64,000 nt of DNA from Bryum argenteum. Taxonomy: Eukaryota; Streptophyta; Bryopsida; Bryales; Bryaceae. Positions within the stretch are counted from its first letter, which is position 1. Each line of letters opens with the position of its first letter. Location: assembly GCA_037043015.1 (NCBI GenBank), contig CM073324.1:16830597-16894596 (forward strand), written 5' to 3'. The notes under the pieces are model-generated. The model was given only the letters and a program-made list of their open reading frames with translations, was not told where the DNA came from and did not search any database. A program made the translations under genes and the position numbers. Shown piece after piece: positions 12,171 to 24,713 of this stretch.

Positions 12171-15100
12171 CTTATTAATAACCCTTGTATACTAGTCCAA
12201 AATAAGGTTAAGGATACCCCAAAAATACATCAGAACGTGAGAGGGTATACTTGGTCATGTAGTGGCCCTCCCTTGTGTAGTGACCCCTCCCCTTCGATCC
12301 ACCTAAAATGTGAAAGCTAGCCGTTGTGATTGATCAAGTCTTTACATGTGACATGTGAAAGCATTGTGGAAGGATGTGGATTGAAAGGGGTGTTGTACTT
12401 AACAACTCCTCCCCTAAGCCACATTCAGTCAACTCATTGGGAATGTTCTACTACGTGTGACGTAGTAAACGCCCTCTGTTGAAAACTATGACACATTTTT
12501 TGACTAAGACTATGACACATAGTGAACTATAAAGTGATTAAATGAGAACATGAAGAAAGTTCTGAAAACGCATCTGCTAAGGATTAGAAAAAAAAATTAA
12601 AAAAAATTAAAATAAAAAAAATAAAATAAAAAAAATAAAAAATCATAACAAGATCACTACTTGAGTTCCAAAGTTCTTCAATTTAAAATTTTACCAATTT
12701 TACAAGGGAAGCCTCCAAAATTTACAAGAACAAGTTCTGTAATGTTGCAAAAAAACTTTTGCATCAATTTTGATCGTGACGATCTCACAAATGATAAAGA
12801 TACAACGGTTGAGATTCAACATGGTGTTAGTACACGTAGTTATTTTTAAAACTTTACAGTTGGAAATACCAAAAAAGTAAAAATATTGAATTATACCTCA
12901 ACTTGTACAAAGTGGTAAAAAAATCACGGATTTTAGTTTTTAAGGTTCAAAAACATGCTTTGTCCTTTAGAGGTTAGTTGGTTCAACTGTCCACAATGCG
13001 ATGATTATTCTGATTCATACCATTTAAACATACAAGCGAAAGCCCAGCCTTTTTGTCAAACAATGCCCTAATTTTAACCTTTTAAAACTTCCAACGATGG
13101 GAGGACGAATAACAAGACTTGTTCATAAGAAAGGTCAAATTCTCTGTACCTTCAAAATAACGTTTTACAAACACAGTTTCAAATTTCAATTTTCCACCAA
13201 AATTCTCAACAATTACATGGGTATATTTGAGCCCACATTCAAAAGCATCAGTTGGGCTGCCCTTCCAACTCACAGAAAGGCAAAGTAGTCAAATGAAACA
13301 GCTATAGTAAGGTGCTCAATAATGGCTCAATTTTCACAGCACAAGAAGTCCATATTAATCAATGTTACCAGCATGAGCAATTTTTGTGCATGGGGAAAAG
13401 TAGTAGAAAGACAGAGTAAGTGGAATCATCATTATTGGACTCTTTTACAATGAGTTATGAATTTTCAAAGTTGGATATGTAGGTGTGTCTAAAATGACAC
13501 CCTATAATATCTGCACTGAGTACTGACATGGTACTATTGTATGAGAAAGCTATTATGTACATCTGAGTGAAGATTACTAGAGCTATTATGTACATCTGAG
13601 TGAAGATTACTAAAGCTCCATTATGGAGCTGCTCCATTTGAGACCATTCTACTATAGCTCAACACGAAGACATATTGTAGGAGATGGTGAGAGACATGCT
13701 CAGGCACTCTCTTGCGAGGTCGGCTTCCTCAACAGACTTAGCAAATTCTCAACCTCGAATCCTATAATTGTGCATCAATACTGCAAGCTTATGATCAGAC
13801 TAAAGTCATGAGCGTTTCCTTTCCTTCCATGTTAGCACACTTATTCTTCTTGTGAAGGTGTTTCACTTTCAAACAAACAAACACTCGAATTGCATGTCTG
13901 TGTCACAATTGCGCTGATTCTGGACAGTGGTGAGGAAACGGTGGTGATTAGATGGACTATTCTGCACATTCTGGAAGAAACATAAAACGGTGATGGACTC
14001 GCTATTGCTTCTGCGATCGAGATCCTTGCATGCATCATGGCTGTGTTGCAAATCTTGTCGAATTTGAACCACCATATATTGGCTCAAATTCAATCGGTCC
14101 CTTTGCCATGGAACCGACTTGCTTCTACAGTTTAGAATGGAAAATACAGAACCGGCAAAACTGAACTTAGATCATACTTTTAAGTAGACTGGTGTCTAGC
14201 TGGAGATTGTATGGTCTCAGCTCCTTGCGTTTTTTGCTTCGAGTGCTTCCTTCCGATTAGAAAATAAAATTTCTATGAGCCTCCCAGTTCTTGTCTGGAT
14301 CCTTAAGAGTCAATCTTGAGTTTACAAGGATCGATGGCCTCTAAGAAGTTGTCAACTGCTTACAGTGACTAAGTGCTCAATACCATGTAACTCTGAAGAT
14401 ACAGCCAATTTCACAAGGAAATTATGAGATGGCACAACTTAGTTTTGAGAGTTTAGGAGCAGTATTCGTGTAACTGTGTGAGGATTGAGCACTCCAAACA
14501 AAAAAGTCAGTGATGATCCTGGTGCTTGCAGGAGAAGGCCATAAACCCCATGATTTTAATTTCAAATCAAGTCAACAAAGATAGATAATTAGTTTCAAAT
14601 CTCAACTCGGTTATTTCCATCAAAAATGGTGCAGCAGAAAGAAATGGTGCAGAAAATGGTGCAGTAGACAGAAGCTAAAGACGGTGCATTCTAGAATGTG
14701 AGAGGGAGCAACTGTATGATTTGAAAGTTGACAAAAACAACAACATACTTTTACACTATGTGGAGAAAATCACAAATCAAGGAGAATTTTAAAAGGTATG
14801 TGATAATTCTTCTTGGCCAACTAACTAGTGGTCTTCTTGAATGAAGTATAAACCTACCCTCAATACCAAAATGGCACATGAATGTGTGAATGGCACTGAA
14901 AAGCATGGAAATTGACATGTATGCAATTATTGGAATGTGGGTGGTCCAGCTCGCAAACGAACCAAATTGTCTTCTCACACTCTGCTATTTGGTGTCTATT
15001 CTCACGTGGGGCAACAACGTCAAGGCTCATATGGACCGGACGACGCCAAGCTCACCATCACGAGCAGTAGCTTTCGAGCTCGTCTGGTACGGCAGACATC

Positions 15101-15290
15101 CAACGATATTAGGTCAGTGCAGTACATCACATCCTCACACAGCTCGTGGGCCTTCTGCAATCTGAGCATGAAAATAGCAGCTACGTTATTTGATGGCCAG
15201 TTTGATTAGCAACGTGAAAAATAGCTCTCATGCCATTGTCAGTTCTTGATGGAGATCCAGAATCAGACCTCAGTATGTAAGCTTGCTTGC
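12171..15290. other. Gene-free AT-rich stretch
   Basis: No gene recognised. An A-rich run with degenerate AAATAAAA words lies at about 12585-12645. A dispersed repeat at 13418-13612 is listed separately. Short open frames near 13623, 13869 and 14890 have no domain, no splice partners and no composition shift. Confidence 0.4.
13418..13612 (+). repeat. Dispersed repeat, partner of 54991-55165, with internal 34-bp duplication
   Basis: About 190 bp similar to 54991-55165: shared blocks include GTAAGTGGAAT, CCCTATAATAT, ATGGTA/GGTCTT near ATTGTATG and AGCTATYATGTACATSTGAG. In this copy the 3' block (AGCTATTATGTACATCTGAG plus GTGAAGATTACTA) is present twice in tandem. Probably an old non-autonomous transposon; ends are not defined. 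Confidence 0.6.
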
Positions 15291-15870
15291 ATGTGCTATT
15301 TTGACATGAAAGAAGAAGACCATGAAGAAGAAGCACTACGAACCTATTTTTGAGACCAGCGTGAATGGAGTGTCCGTTTGACCTATCCTTGAATGCATGC
15401 CCAACATGGAAGCAGAAATGTAACCTCACCATGTAACCTTCTTTCCGCTATGTTTAATTGTGCTATTTTGACATGAAAGAAGATGATGAAGAAGAAGTAC
15501 TCCAAATCTATTTTTGAGGCTAGCGTGAATGGAGTGTCGGATTGACCCATCCTTGAATGTATGCCCAACATGGAAACTTACCTCTATTGTTGTATCTTGT
15601 CATAAGATATGAAATTCGTTCTAGTTCTCCTTCCTCTTACATTCTATTCTCCGCATGTCCTTATTGGGAATTCGTTTAACTGACAATTTTGCATGTACTA
15701 TTTTGACATGAAAGAAGAAGAAGGTGATGAAGAAGAAATACTCCAAACCTATTTTGAGGCCAGCGTGAATGAAGTGCCTGTTTGACCTAACCTTGAATGT
15801 ATGCCCAACATGGAAGCATACTGCTATTGTTGTATCTTGTCATAAGATACGAGTTCTCCTTCCTCTATCG
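15291..15870. repeat. Three tandem units, each carrying a SINE 3' end in reverse
   Basis: Units start at about 15291, 15457 and 15688 with GYACTATTTTGACATGAAAG or close variants. Each then has a GAAGAAG-rich segment and the reverse complement of the SINE 3' region (CAGCGTGAATGRAGTG, TTTGACCTATCCTTGAATG), followed by CCCAACATGGAA. Units 2 and 3 also share a CTATTGTTGTATCTTGTCATAAGAT segment. ACATGAAAG before and ACATGGAAG after the SINE piece look like its original target duplication, which implies the SINE fragment inserted once and the block was then triplicated. Confidence 0.75.
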
Positions 15871-17668
15871 GCATGCCCTCTTTGGGAAGTAGTAAAGTGC
15901 CACAACATTTTCTTTATTACTCGAGAATCCGCCATTTTTTTTCCTTTTTTTCATCATGTTGTGCCATTTTTTTTGTTGATTTTATGAAGAGAGGTTTCTT
16001 ACCACATTCTGGGGTTCTGAAATGCACGTGCTGCTTTTTGTGAAAGTGACTGTCATCCTCTTTCTGTTGTTGCCAACATTTTCTACAATCAATGGTATGC
16101 TCAAATAATTTTCTGGTTTTTTTTGGCTGCCTTGTTTGTTTTTGGTATGGCAACTTTTTTCTGCTCTCAACATGCATGCCAGTCTGAGAAAAGATGAACT
16201 TTGGACGCAGAAATTCATTGTTTGTGGAGGTGGCACTTGGCGATATTGGAGACGCTATGTACGTGGGAGTACAACACACCCGAGTAGCCTCACGTGGGTC
16301 AATTGTCAAGGTCGGCGACCCCATCCGTGATATATAACTATGCTCGATCTAATTGGTTTTGAGTATATGATAGTAATTTGGCAACATTGCGTAAGCCATG
16401 GAGTCATGTTGTAGTGAGAATGCTAACTCTTGCCGTAAGGTATATTAAATAAAGATTTGTTTCCCATCCCTAGCTCACTTTCTAGTGTGAATCCATCAAT
16501 GACATTCTTTTCCTATGCCGTTTTTTGGACTAAATTTCTTTCGTCATGTCTACGCAGGGACCAAATGGGCTCTCGGTTCCCGAAGGAGAAAACTACTTGA
16601 ACTTTAAAAATGACCAAAAGGTGTGCAAAAACTTGCAAGAGGAAGTTCATCAACCATGCATGAGGTCATGGCATTTGAATGCACATACAAGGACAACTTG
16701 TTTATTCGAGGATATGCAATCGAAGCAGATGTCCCCCTTGAACCAAAAAAGATGGTTCTCAATTCCACACACACATTCCATTTGGGTAGGCTACTCACAT
16801 GCAAATTAAAAGTTATGTTAATCAAGCATTTTTTTTCAAGAAAGTTCTCCCTCTTAGGAGTTTGCCTCTTGAAGTGTTTTCATAGTTGTGAGTGAAGAGG
16901 AGTGACGAGGAGTGAAGGATTTGATTTCAAATTTGGCAAATGTGTGGGTGTAGTGAAGATGACAACGTAGATGATGAAGACACAGTCGAAGAACAACTGC
17001 TCACGGACGGAATGTTGGTGTAGGGTTGAACCAACCTGCCCGGTAGCTTTCCCTACTTTATCAATCTAGGCATGTCTCGCAGTACAGCTTTTCCTTATGC
17101 TTAGAGCCAAAACGGGGAGACATTTAGCTTGCGCAAATGAGGCATGTAAAGGCATATATGTGCCTCTGACCTTCGGGGGTTTGCTTGAATACAGACGGAG
17201 GAGTCCGATCTTGTGGTGTGATTGCCGTCTATATATTGTATTTTCACCACCTTCCAATTCGGGTAACCAATCACATGCGAGACTAAACCTGTAAAACATT
17301 ATTCACGCGCACGTCACCACCCTTGCTCACTAGGGTGAATCCAAACCACCGTTTGCTTCACAGGAGTGAGTGCTTCATTGTGATGTCAGAAGGGAAAGGG
17401 GGAGATTCCGAGCACATTCCTTGGGCAGTCAAATTGCCTACCCCCTTTCACTCAACAATGGATTTTTTGCTTGCCACATGCCCCCACGTGATTGCATGAT
17501 GAGGGCCCACCATGCCCATTGAGCCAAACAAATTGGCTGCCCATACGCCTCATGTGCACATGATAATTGATCCATTGGCACGCTCATCATCGCTTAGCGT
17601 TTTTAATTACGCAAGCCTTCTGTCAATTGGAAATTTGCTCTTCAAGTTGTTGCTACACTTTGGACACA
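15871..17668. other. Gene-free stretch
   Basis: T-rich and A-rich short runs around 15930-16150; several small open frames on both strands that are mutual shadows. Nothing recognisable. Confidence 0.4.
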
Positions 17669-17776
17669 GATAGATAGAAGATAGATAGAAACTCCGGTTC
17701 CTTTGTAAGGGGCCAGCGTGAATGAAGTGTCCGTTTGTAATGTTAATATCCCGATGGCCACCGGACAAGGGGAAAT
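17669..17776 (-). mobile_element. SINE copy D, 5'-truncated, TATC-type tail
   Basis: A 108-bp 3' fragment of the SINE, in reverse. It is bounded by an exact 15-bp target duplication TACACTTTGGACACA at 17654-17668 and 17777-17791. Read on the minus strand it begins near the CCCCTTGTCCGGTGGCC block, contains the family motif GGACACTTCATTCACGCTGG, and ends in irregular TATC/TTC repeats. The crisp duplication shows that this is one complete insertion truncated at its 5' end, as LINE-type reverse transcription produces. Confidence 0.88.
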
Positions 17777-19250
17777 TACACTTTGGACACACCTTCTTCC
17801 TCAACTCTCCGAGTACACTGGGGCACCAAAGTTCACTTTCCCTTCTTTATCCTCAAAATGCGGGTCTCGGGGTATGGGGTTGGTGATAATAGGGAGGTGA
17901 GGTGCTATTAAGAAACTCGGGATTTATCCCCTATCGTTTGAGAATGCGAGGAGGTGAGAGAATTACATATGTTGGGATTGTGGGCGGCGGGAGAGTTGAA
18001 AGTTTTTTTCACTTACAAGGGCCACGTCGCACCCTCACAAGGGGGTCCATGTGGCATCCCCTACAAGACTTTTATTTATTGATTTATTACTCCTCCTAGT
18101 TTATTACTCCTCCTAGTCACATCATATGGCTATGGGCACACTAACTTTCTCCGAGCACAAGCCTTACAAATGGTTTTTTACACATGAATACATTTCATGT
18201 TGAGGTGGAGAATTGTAAGTGACTTTGTTCCGCTTCTGCAAAGTACCAACAAAAAAGGTTACATTCTTGACTTTGTATGAAGTTGTGATGTTTGGTCAAA
18301 ATCCAATGCCCGAATATTTCTTAAGTGTTAGCTTTGCATCTAATCAGTGCATAATTTCTCCAATGTGCGAGGTGAAAATCTTAAACCATTTTTGTAAAAC
18401 TACTCATCGCTATACTCTACGATATCCTATGGTAAGAATTTAGATCAATTTACAATAAAGAATCAGAATCATTCATGGACTTGCTCATTTGAGAAGAACG
18501 TTGAAAACTCCTAACTCCTTGCAAATTTTTCTCCAAAAGATTCCAATGAGTTCTTTACACAATCAAATAGTGGAACACAACACAATATATGATTGTATTT
18601 GCGCAAGTGTGTAACCGCACTTATACAAAGTTGTATATCCTAAAAAACCACGTTGGTATAGTAAGTTTCTTTTGATACATGTCGTACTCAAATATTTTTA
18701 CGAATGTTCACAAGTATCGACTTGCCACCGTACTCTTTGATTTCCAATATCATAAATAAATAGATGTTCTCTCATTAAATCACCTATAAATATAAACAAC
18801 AAATGAACCACATCTTAGAAGTAAACACTTAAAATGAGTATTGGTGTTAATATTACTCAAATTTAATTCTTAAATTATCTTGGATGATTTGGGTGAAGAT
18901 TGTCAAATATGTATTTCTTGTGAGAGACTTGTTACTCATTGAGCACACATATTAAATTAAATATTTTAAAGGTGATTTGTTGTCTGATCTACAAATACAT
19001 AGATTTTTGTAGAATTGTATTTTTCTTAGCAAGTGTATATATGTGATCATATCTATAAATTATACAACCTATATTTACTTCAAATTTTGTCCTTGGATGA
19101 TATAAATATTAAATCAAAATATGTCAGATTTGAAATCTTTAAAAACTACGAAGGTGAACATTACTTAAACTTTTTAGTTAATTAAAGACTCCAAAGGTTA
19201 TTTAGGTGATATTATAGATAAGTAATTTGGATCACTTGCGGAAAACTTAC
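17777..19250. other. Gene-free AT-rich stretch; 3' side of the aspartic protease
   Basis: A 17-bp duplication TTTATTACTCCTCCTAG sits at about 18081-18116. The end of the protease reading frame and its 3' UTR must lie between about 18900 and 19250, but I could not fix the last exon. Otherwise nothing seen. Confidence 0.4.
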
Positions 19251-22168
19251 CTCCAATAGTTGAGATGAAATTATGGTCTTCAAGGATGTTTACACACACT
19301 TTATTCTCATCAGCCTAATGTAGAAAAAAATAAGCAATTTAAGTTCAAGATTTAATTAAGCGAGTTGTACATACAACCCCAAAGACTCATGTTGATCAAC
19401 AGATTAATCATATAGATGTAAGTCGGACCAAGTTGTTTAAAGGTTTGCTTCAAAGTTATGTTACTACTCAAAAACCATTAAATTTTTACGATTTGAACAC
19501 ACAACACAAATACAGCCATAGATGTAAACTTTTTGAAGTAACAAATATACTTACAATCCAAATCAAGTAATTTCTAGGTAGAACAATCAACTTTTGAACT
19601 GGGGCTTGCTTAGTCATTCCTTCAAATTCAAATTCAAGAGGTGGAAAATCAGAAATTGGTGATGCTCCAGCCTGCATATGAATTTCGTTAATTGAAGAAA
19701 CTATGAAGAGTCATAGAGTTTAAGTTTAACTTTGCGTTTTTCATTAAAAAAAACTTATCTTACTAATACAATAATAATTAATGGCATAAATATACATAAT
19801 AGAAGCTTAAAATAAAAACTTATCAACACAAATTAAATTAAGTAGTTTAAAAGAAGAATTGTTGAATGAAAAATCTATACCATGTTGGATGATGGAGGTT
19901 GGTAACATGCTCTTTGCTCAGTCAATATAAATCTTGAATCATCTTGTACTTTGGCATATTTCCTAGGATATGTATAGTGGTCAATCTGCTTTCTAACCAA
20001 TCAATGAGTACCCTAAGTTAAAGGTTTTCATGGTAGAGCTCCCATTCTAGGTTTGACAACATAGGCTAGAGAAATATATATTAATAAGAGTTAATTGTGT
20101 TGATTTTTGTGAATAGTCACATATAGTAAAATGAACTCACTAAGTTTGCAAGGGGGCCAAAAATGTTTGTGGCTAAAAACGTCAAGTCGCTTCCAGTATC
20201 CAAAAGGGTTTTGGTTTTAAGCTTTATTTTCTTACCATGGAATGATATAGCCAAAATATTTGCAGCAAACGAACACGGAATCCTTCAGAATAGTAACAAA
20301 TTTAGTTTGATAACTTCATTTTATTTTTTAAAAGATAATTTGAAGTATTAATATATAGAATGAAGTTATACTGAGCTCACCTTTTCCCGGGGTTTATTAG
20401 CTTAGACCAAATTGGCATGCTTTGGCCAAATTTTGCTTTGAAGTCCATACCCATTGAAATGTAGCCTACATGTCTTACTGGACTAGGCGGAGTTGTTTCA
20501 ATTTTGTTTGCAAAACAAACAGCAAGTATGCTTTGTTTGATAGCTTTGAATGTTTTCCATTGTTCAGTAAGACTTTGTTTGCAATTACCGAAACCTAGTA
20601 GGCCGTCCGCAGTTAGTGTAGGCTCTTCAGCATATTTCAGCACTTTATTAGTCACACAACTGAAAGCAACATCCAACATAAGTGAGAAGCAATGATCTTA
20701 TGTATTATTTTTAGTACAAACACTAAGTACTTATATCGGTATCATGATCATCAATCAACATCTAATCCATAAGACGAAATAGAAGAATGCTCTAATTTCT
20801 CAATTAGACATTAAAAAAAAGTGTCTAAGAAAATACCCAAATAAGCCATTTACATTCAATTTTGTTTTGTCTTCTAACTCCACCGTAAAACTCTCATTCA
20901 TAAAAACACCCTCATAAGTTGATTGATCCGCATAATTACCATTAAAAAGGCATTGATGATTATGACCACTATCACATGATAGCCTTCTCGGAGCTTGAAG
21001 TTGTTGACATAATTTTTCATCGTCTCCATTACATTTGATGTAAGCATCATCTTTAGGCACAAATAATCCATTGGGGCCCTACATCATGTAGTTGTTCCAA
21101 TATGTTTAAATATAATGTTTTAACCCTCTAAATTTCTAGCATATTGAAATTGTACAATGTGACCCAAATTGAAGAATTAATGACGGGCTATTAGGTTATT
21201 ATGAGTTTAGCGTTCTCAAGAAGAAAATAGTTTTATAACAAGTGATTTATATACAAATAAAAATACCTCAAACCTTTATTTACCTAAATTATGTACTCTT
21301 GTCACAATGCTGACTAGGATGCAAGAAAATGCTCACATAAGTAGCAAGGGTTGATATTGTGTTAAGAGGATTGCAATATATCCACGAAATGCCACTCCCA
21401 GTGTCAATTTGAAAATAGTATTTTTTAGGTGGAACTCCTAATTCTATTTCAATATAGAACATATCACTGCATGGATTCACCAAGAATTTGCTAGTCAACA
21501 ACTTTTAACCTAAAAATATGGTTGCCAATGAAATCAAAACCTTATTTTATCTAAGTACCATTTTACTAATATTTATGACAATTGAGTGTGAATTGGAAAG
21601 AGAAGAGCAATCGAAGATGAACTATCAAAATACATGTCACGATTTTGACGATCGCCACCAAAGACGTTCATTATGATATCTGATCCTTGGATTCTTCTTC
21701 TATTCAATGCCCTCCAAGACCTTACACGCTGCCCCGTTTCACCTCTATCACTAAAGTGATATTGTCGACGATATTGATATAGAGGAAACACAATCCCTAA
21801 GTTGTTTGTTTGACCATGACTCTTTGATTTTTTTAGTTGGATGCTCCATAATAGGATTGGAATGATCATGCTACAAGTTGCAAGTACTATAAAGAATTTC
21901 CAAGTATGCCTTGTATTTGACCAATTAGAATTCCAAAAGCTCTGCACAAATTCATGACACATTTAATTTTTAGAATCATTTGAAACAATAATGTACTTTA
22001 AAGCTTATCAAAACATAATTTTCTTATATATAAATTTCTATATGGTTGAAATTGTGAAGTTATATATTTTTTATAAGAATCATAAATATTATATGCTACC
22101 GGAATAGTCTCATCATCATATTGTCTCTTTGGACATTGTAAGTTGCTTCCACGATTTCCTCGCCTCAT
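19251..22168 (-). CDS. Membrane-anchored A1 aspartic protease, APCB1-like (last exon unresolved)
   Basis: A pepsin-like aspartic endopeptidase of plant type, closest by recall to Arabidopsis APCB1. Nine minus-strand exons fit in phase: 22168-22100, 21941-21580, 21490-21337, 21078-20837, 20659-20381, 20282-20141, 19985-19881, 19671-19555 and 19314-19251, giving 511 codons before the missing C-terminal exon. Residues 30-55 hold a hydrophobic segment (FFIVLATCSMIIPILLWSI) after a basic N-terminus: a type II membrane anchor. Catalytic motif 1 is FQIDTGSGISWIYC. A Cys-rich loop follows, then NGLFGC and DGLLGFG in place of the usual FGCG and DGILGLG. Catalytic motif 2 is LLDTGSDLTFLA. PPLEFEFEG, LPRNYLI and KVCVNILED match the family's C-terminal half. 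Both catalytic Asp residues are present and no stop interrupts the model. The 21580 donor and the 21490 acceptor are the weakest junctions; the exon carrying the final GD...VYD-type segment was not found, so loss of the end is possible. Confidence 0.82.
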
Positions 22169-24105
22169 TCTTACTTGCTACAATAGTTGAATCTTCTTTA
22201 AGGCACTTAGTTTTTTTACACAAGAAACTAAGAAATAAATAATCCATTCACTTTGGCCTATGTTCGTCTCCTCCAGAGTCCCAAAGAGGGCCACATCTTA
22301 TTTTTCATCAATTTGAAAATTGTTGGTTTGTCGTGTTCACTTTTCTTGTATTTTTTGTTTTGTTTCCTTGTTATTTCTTACATTTGAGTTTACCAACAAA
22401 GTCAAAGACTCTATCTACTACAGAGAGGAATCTCATTTGAAATCCTAAGCAACTTCAAAGCACACAAAATTTTATGATAGGTGGATCCTGAACTTTTAAA
22501 ATGTGACCTTTATACCCTCCATTCCAAAATGGTATCATGACCAAGTGTTTACGAAACAATCACCACTTTGACGTGATAAGTTTTTTGTGTTGATTGATGC
22601 CCACTTATGGCAATCATGATAAAATTCGTTAATGGATTATTTGAAGTTGGGCTTGTAGGTATATAGAAAATGACGCACTATAATGTTTACACCAACTACA
22701 ACAAAAATCCAAAGCTATTGTGTAATTCATGCGTAGTCCAACCTAATGGACCATTCATTATTTTTCACCACTATCAAGCAAATTACACTAATGATTATGC
22801 CCTCAATAACTTTTTATCCTTTATTAGAACAATCACTAGCTATATTCACAAACCTGCCCCCTTCCATAACTAGTACAAATAAATCTTATGTTTTGAGTTC
22901 TTCTTTCCCCCATCAAACAAGAAATACCTTTTAAGTAAAAAAGATCATCAAAGAACAAACTCTATTCATATCATGTATAGTGTAGCTACATTAACCCCTA
23001 ATCGTCCCATGGGCCCATCATATACGATGCCATATAAGTGTCATTTGCTACCAACAAAAAGCTTTAAGTTGGAATTTCATCAGCTCACTGTGTAAATTTA
23101 TATTCCAACTTCTCTGTTGAGATCAAACCCAATAAAGGTATAGGTCCATTTCAAATACATTGTATTCTAAGGCACTTTGAGACATTTAGTGTTTAAACAT
23201 AAAATTTTGTGTACCATCAAGACCTTCATTTTTCCAGGAATTCTGAGATCGGGGCTATTTTCCGGAGTGGCCGTCATTGTAACACTATCTAATCACTATC
23301 ACTTAAAATCTTCTCAAATGTACATTAAAATAGTACTATGCCACCAAAGCAAAGGACCTAAATTAATACATTAAATCTCTCAGATTATTATACAATTAGG
23401 GTGTTAAGCCTCCACAAACTTGAATTATGCCCTAAGCACAGTACTCATGGTAATTTATAAATTACTGCTGCTGTACTAATCTTGGGTACAATGTTGTAAT
23501 AATACTTAACTTTTAAATGATTTCTATTTGCCACATCAGCAAATTGTTCCAAATTGTTAAGCTGGGTCCTTGGTTATTGAAGAATTTTTAAATGGAATGT
23601 CAGCTGGGTTATTCCTTCATGTATCATGAGGGATTTTTATTATAAGGGTTTTTCCTTTGAGTTAGGAAAGTATAGTAAGAAGTTTAATCGTAGTTCTATT
23701 TTTGTAGTTTTTAGTTGGGATGGTGTAAATTGTTTTAGATTTTTTTTTGGAGGAAAAAGAGTTTGAAAGGAAAATCTTTTGCACCGAAACGTATGTCGTG
23801 TCTTTGTTGCATCTTGAATTGAGCAAAGATTTCTACTGCATGATCATGGTAAATAGTAAAAATCAAGTTGAAATTATGGAATGTATTAAGGAGAAAAAGC
23901 CCGTCAAGAATTGTGTGTTTATGGATTTTGTAGTTTGGAATGAAGAAACTTTTAACTTTTATGTTCTTGTACTTTATTATTAGATCAGGCTTATGTAAAA
24001 TCGATTTTGATACAAGTCATTTGCTTGCAGTGTGATGCATGTTTCAAAACCCAAAAACATGAACTCTTTGCACAGAACGCATGTAATGTACTCTTCCCAT
24101 ATTAA
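22169..24105. other. Upstream flank of the aspartic protease and gene-free DNA
   Basis: AT-rich. The promoter and 5' UTR of the protease should lie just above 22168. An open frame at 23747-23983 (+, 78 aa) has no domain and no context to support it. Confidence 0.4.
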
Positions 24106-24713
24106 CCCTTAAGCGGGCCGAATGTCGAAAAACGACATTTTGGATGACACCAACTTTGGAGAGCCATACCTTCTTCATCCGGACTCCGTTTTGGACGAAA
24201 TCACTTGGGTTGGGTCCCAAATCAAGTTTAGTTCATGTCATAAAAATCTCAGACCCACACAATGAAGTATGAATTAATGGCATGCATTTCAGTGACAGCA
24301 GCCTAGTTTTAGACATTTTTTCCTTTGTAAAATTTAGGGCAGTTTTCACCATTGCAGGGCCATAATTTGCACAAAGAAATTTTTCTCATGGTTTTTTTTT
24401 TGTTCAAGGATGCTACTGAGATGAAGGTGAACAACATTCTAATTGGTGACTTTTTCATTGCAATAAGTCTAATGGTAGCATTTTCACTTTAAAGTGAAAA
24501 TGATGAAATTATGTGATCATTTTTGAGTATTAATACATTATGATCTCGCAATCTATGAAGCCTCATGATTCAAAATTTGACCCACATGATGTTCAATATG
24601 TCTACAACAAGATTGTACGGTTGAGATTTGGATAACACACTTTTACCTCCACCTATGACAATGCTTTTGAGGATGTGTTCATTTTACTACAAATGAGTCA
24701 AACCATTTAGGGG
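24106..24713. mobile_element. TTAA-bounded inverted-repeat element (608 bp)
   Basis: Starts TTAA-CCCTTAAGCGGGCC at 24102 and ends CATTTAGGGG-TTAA at 24717, so the termini match only over CCCYTAA. The left 200 bp (GAATGTC hairpin, ACATTTTGGATGA, CTTCTTCATC, TGGGTCCCAAATCAAGT) recur at 42225-42420 behind the same TTAACCCTTAA terminus, which confirms the left boundary. No transposase frame: non-autonomous. Confidence 0.6.
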
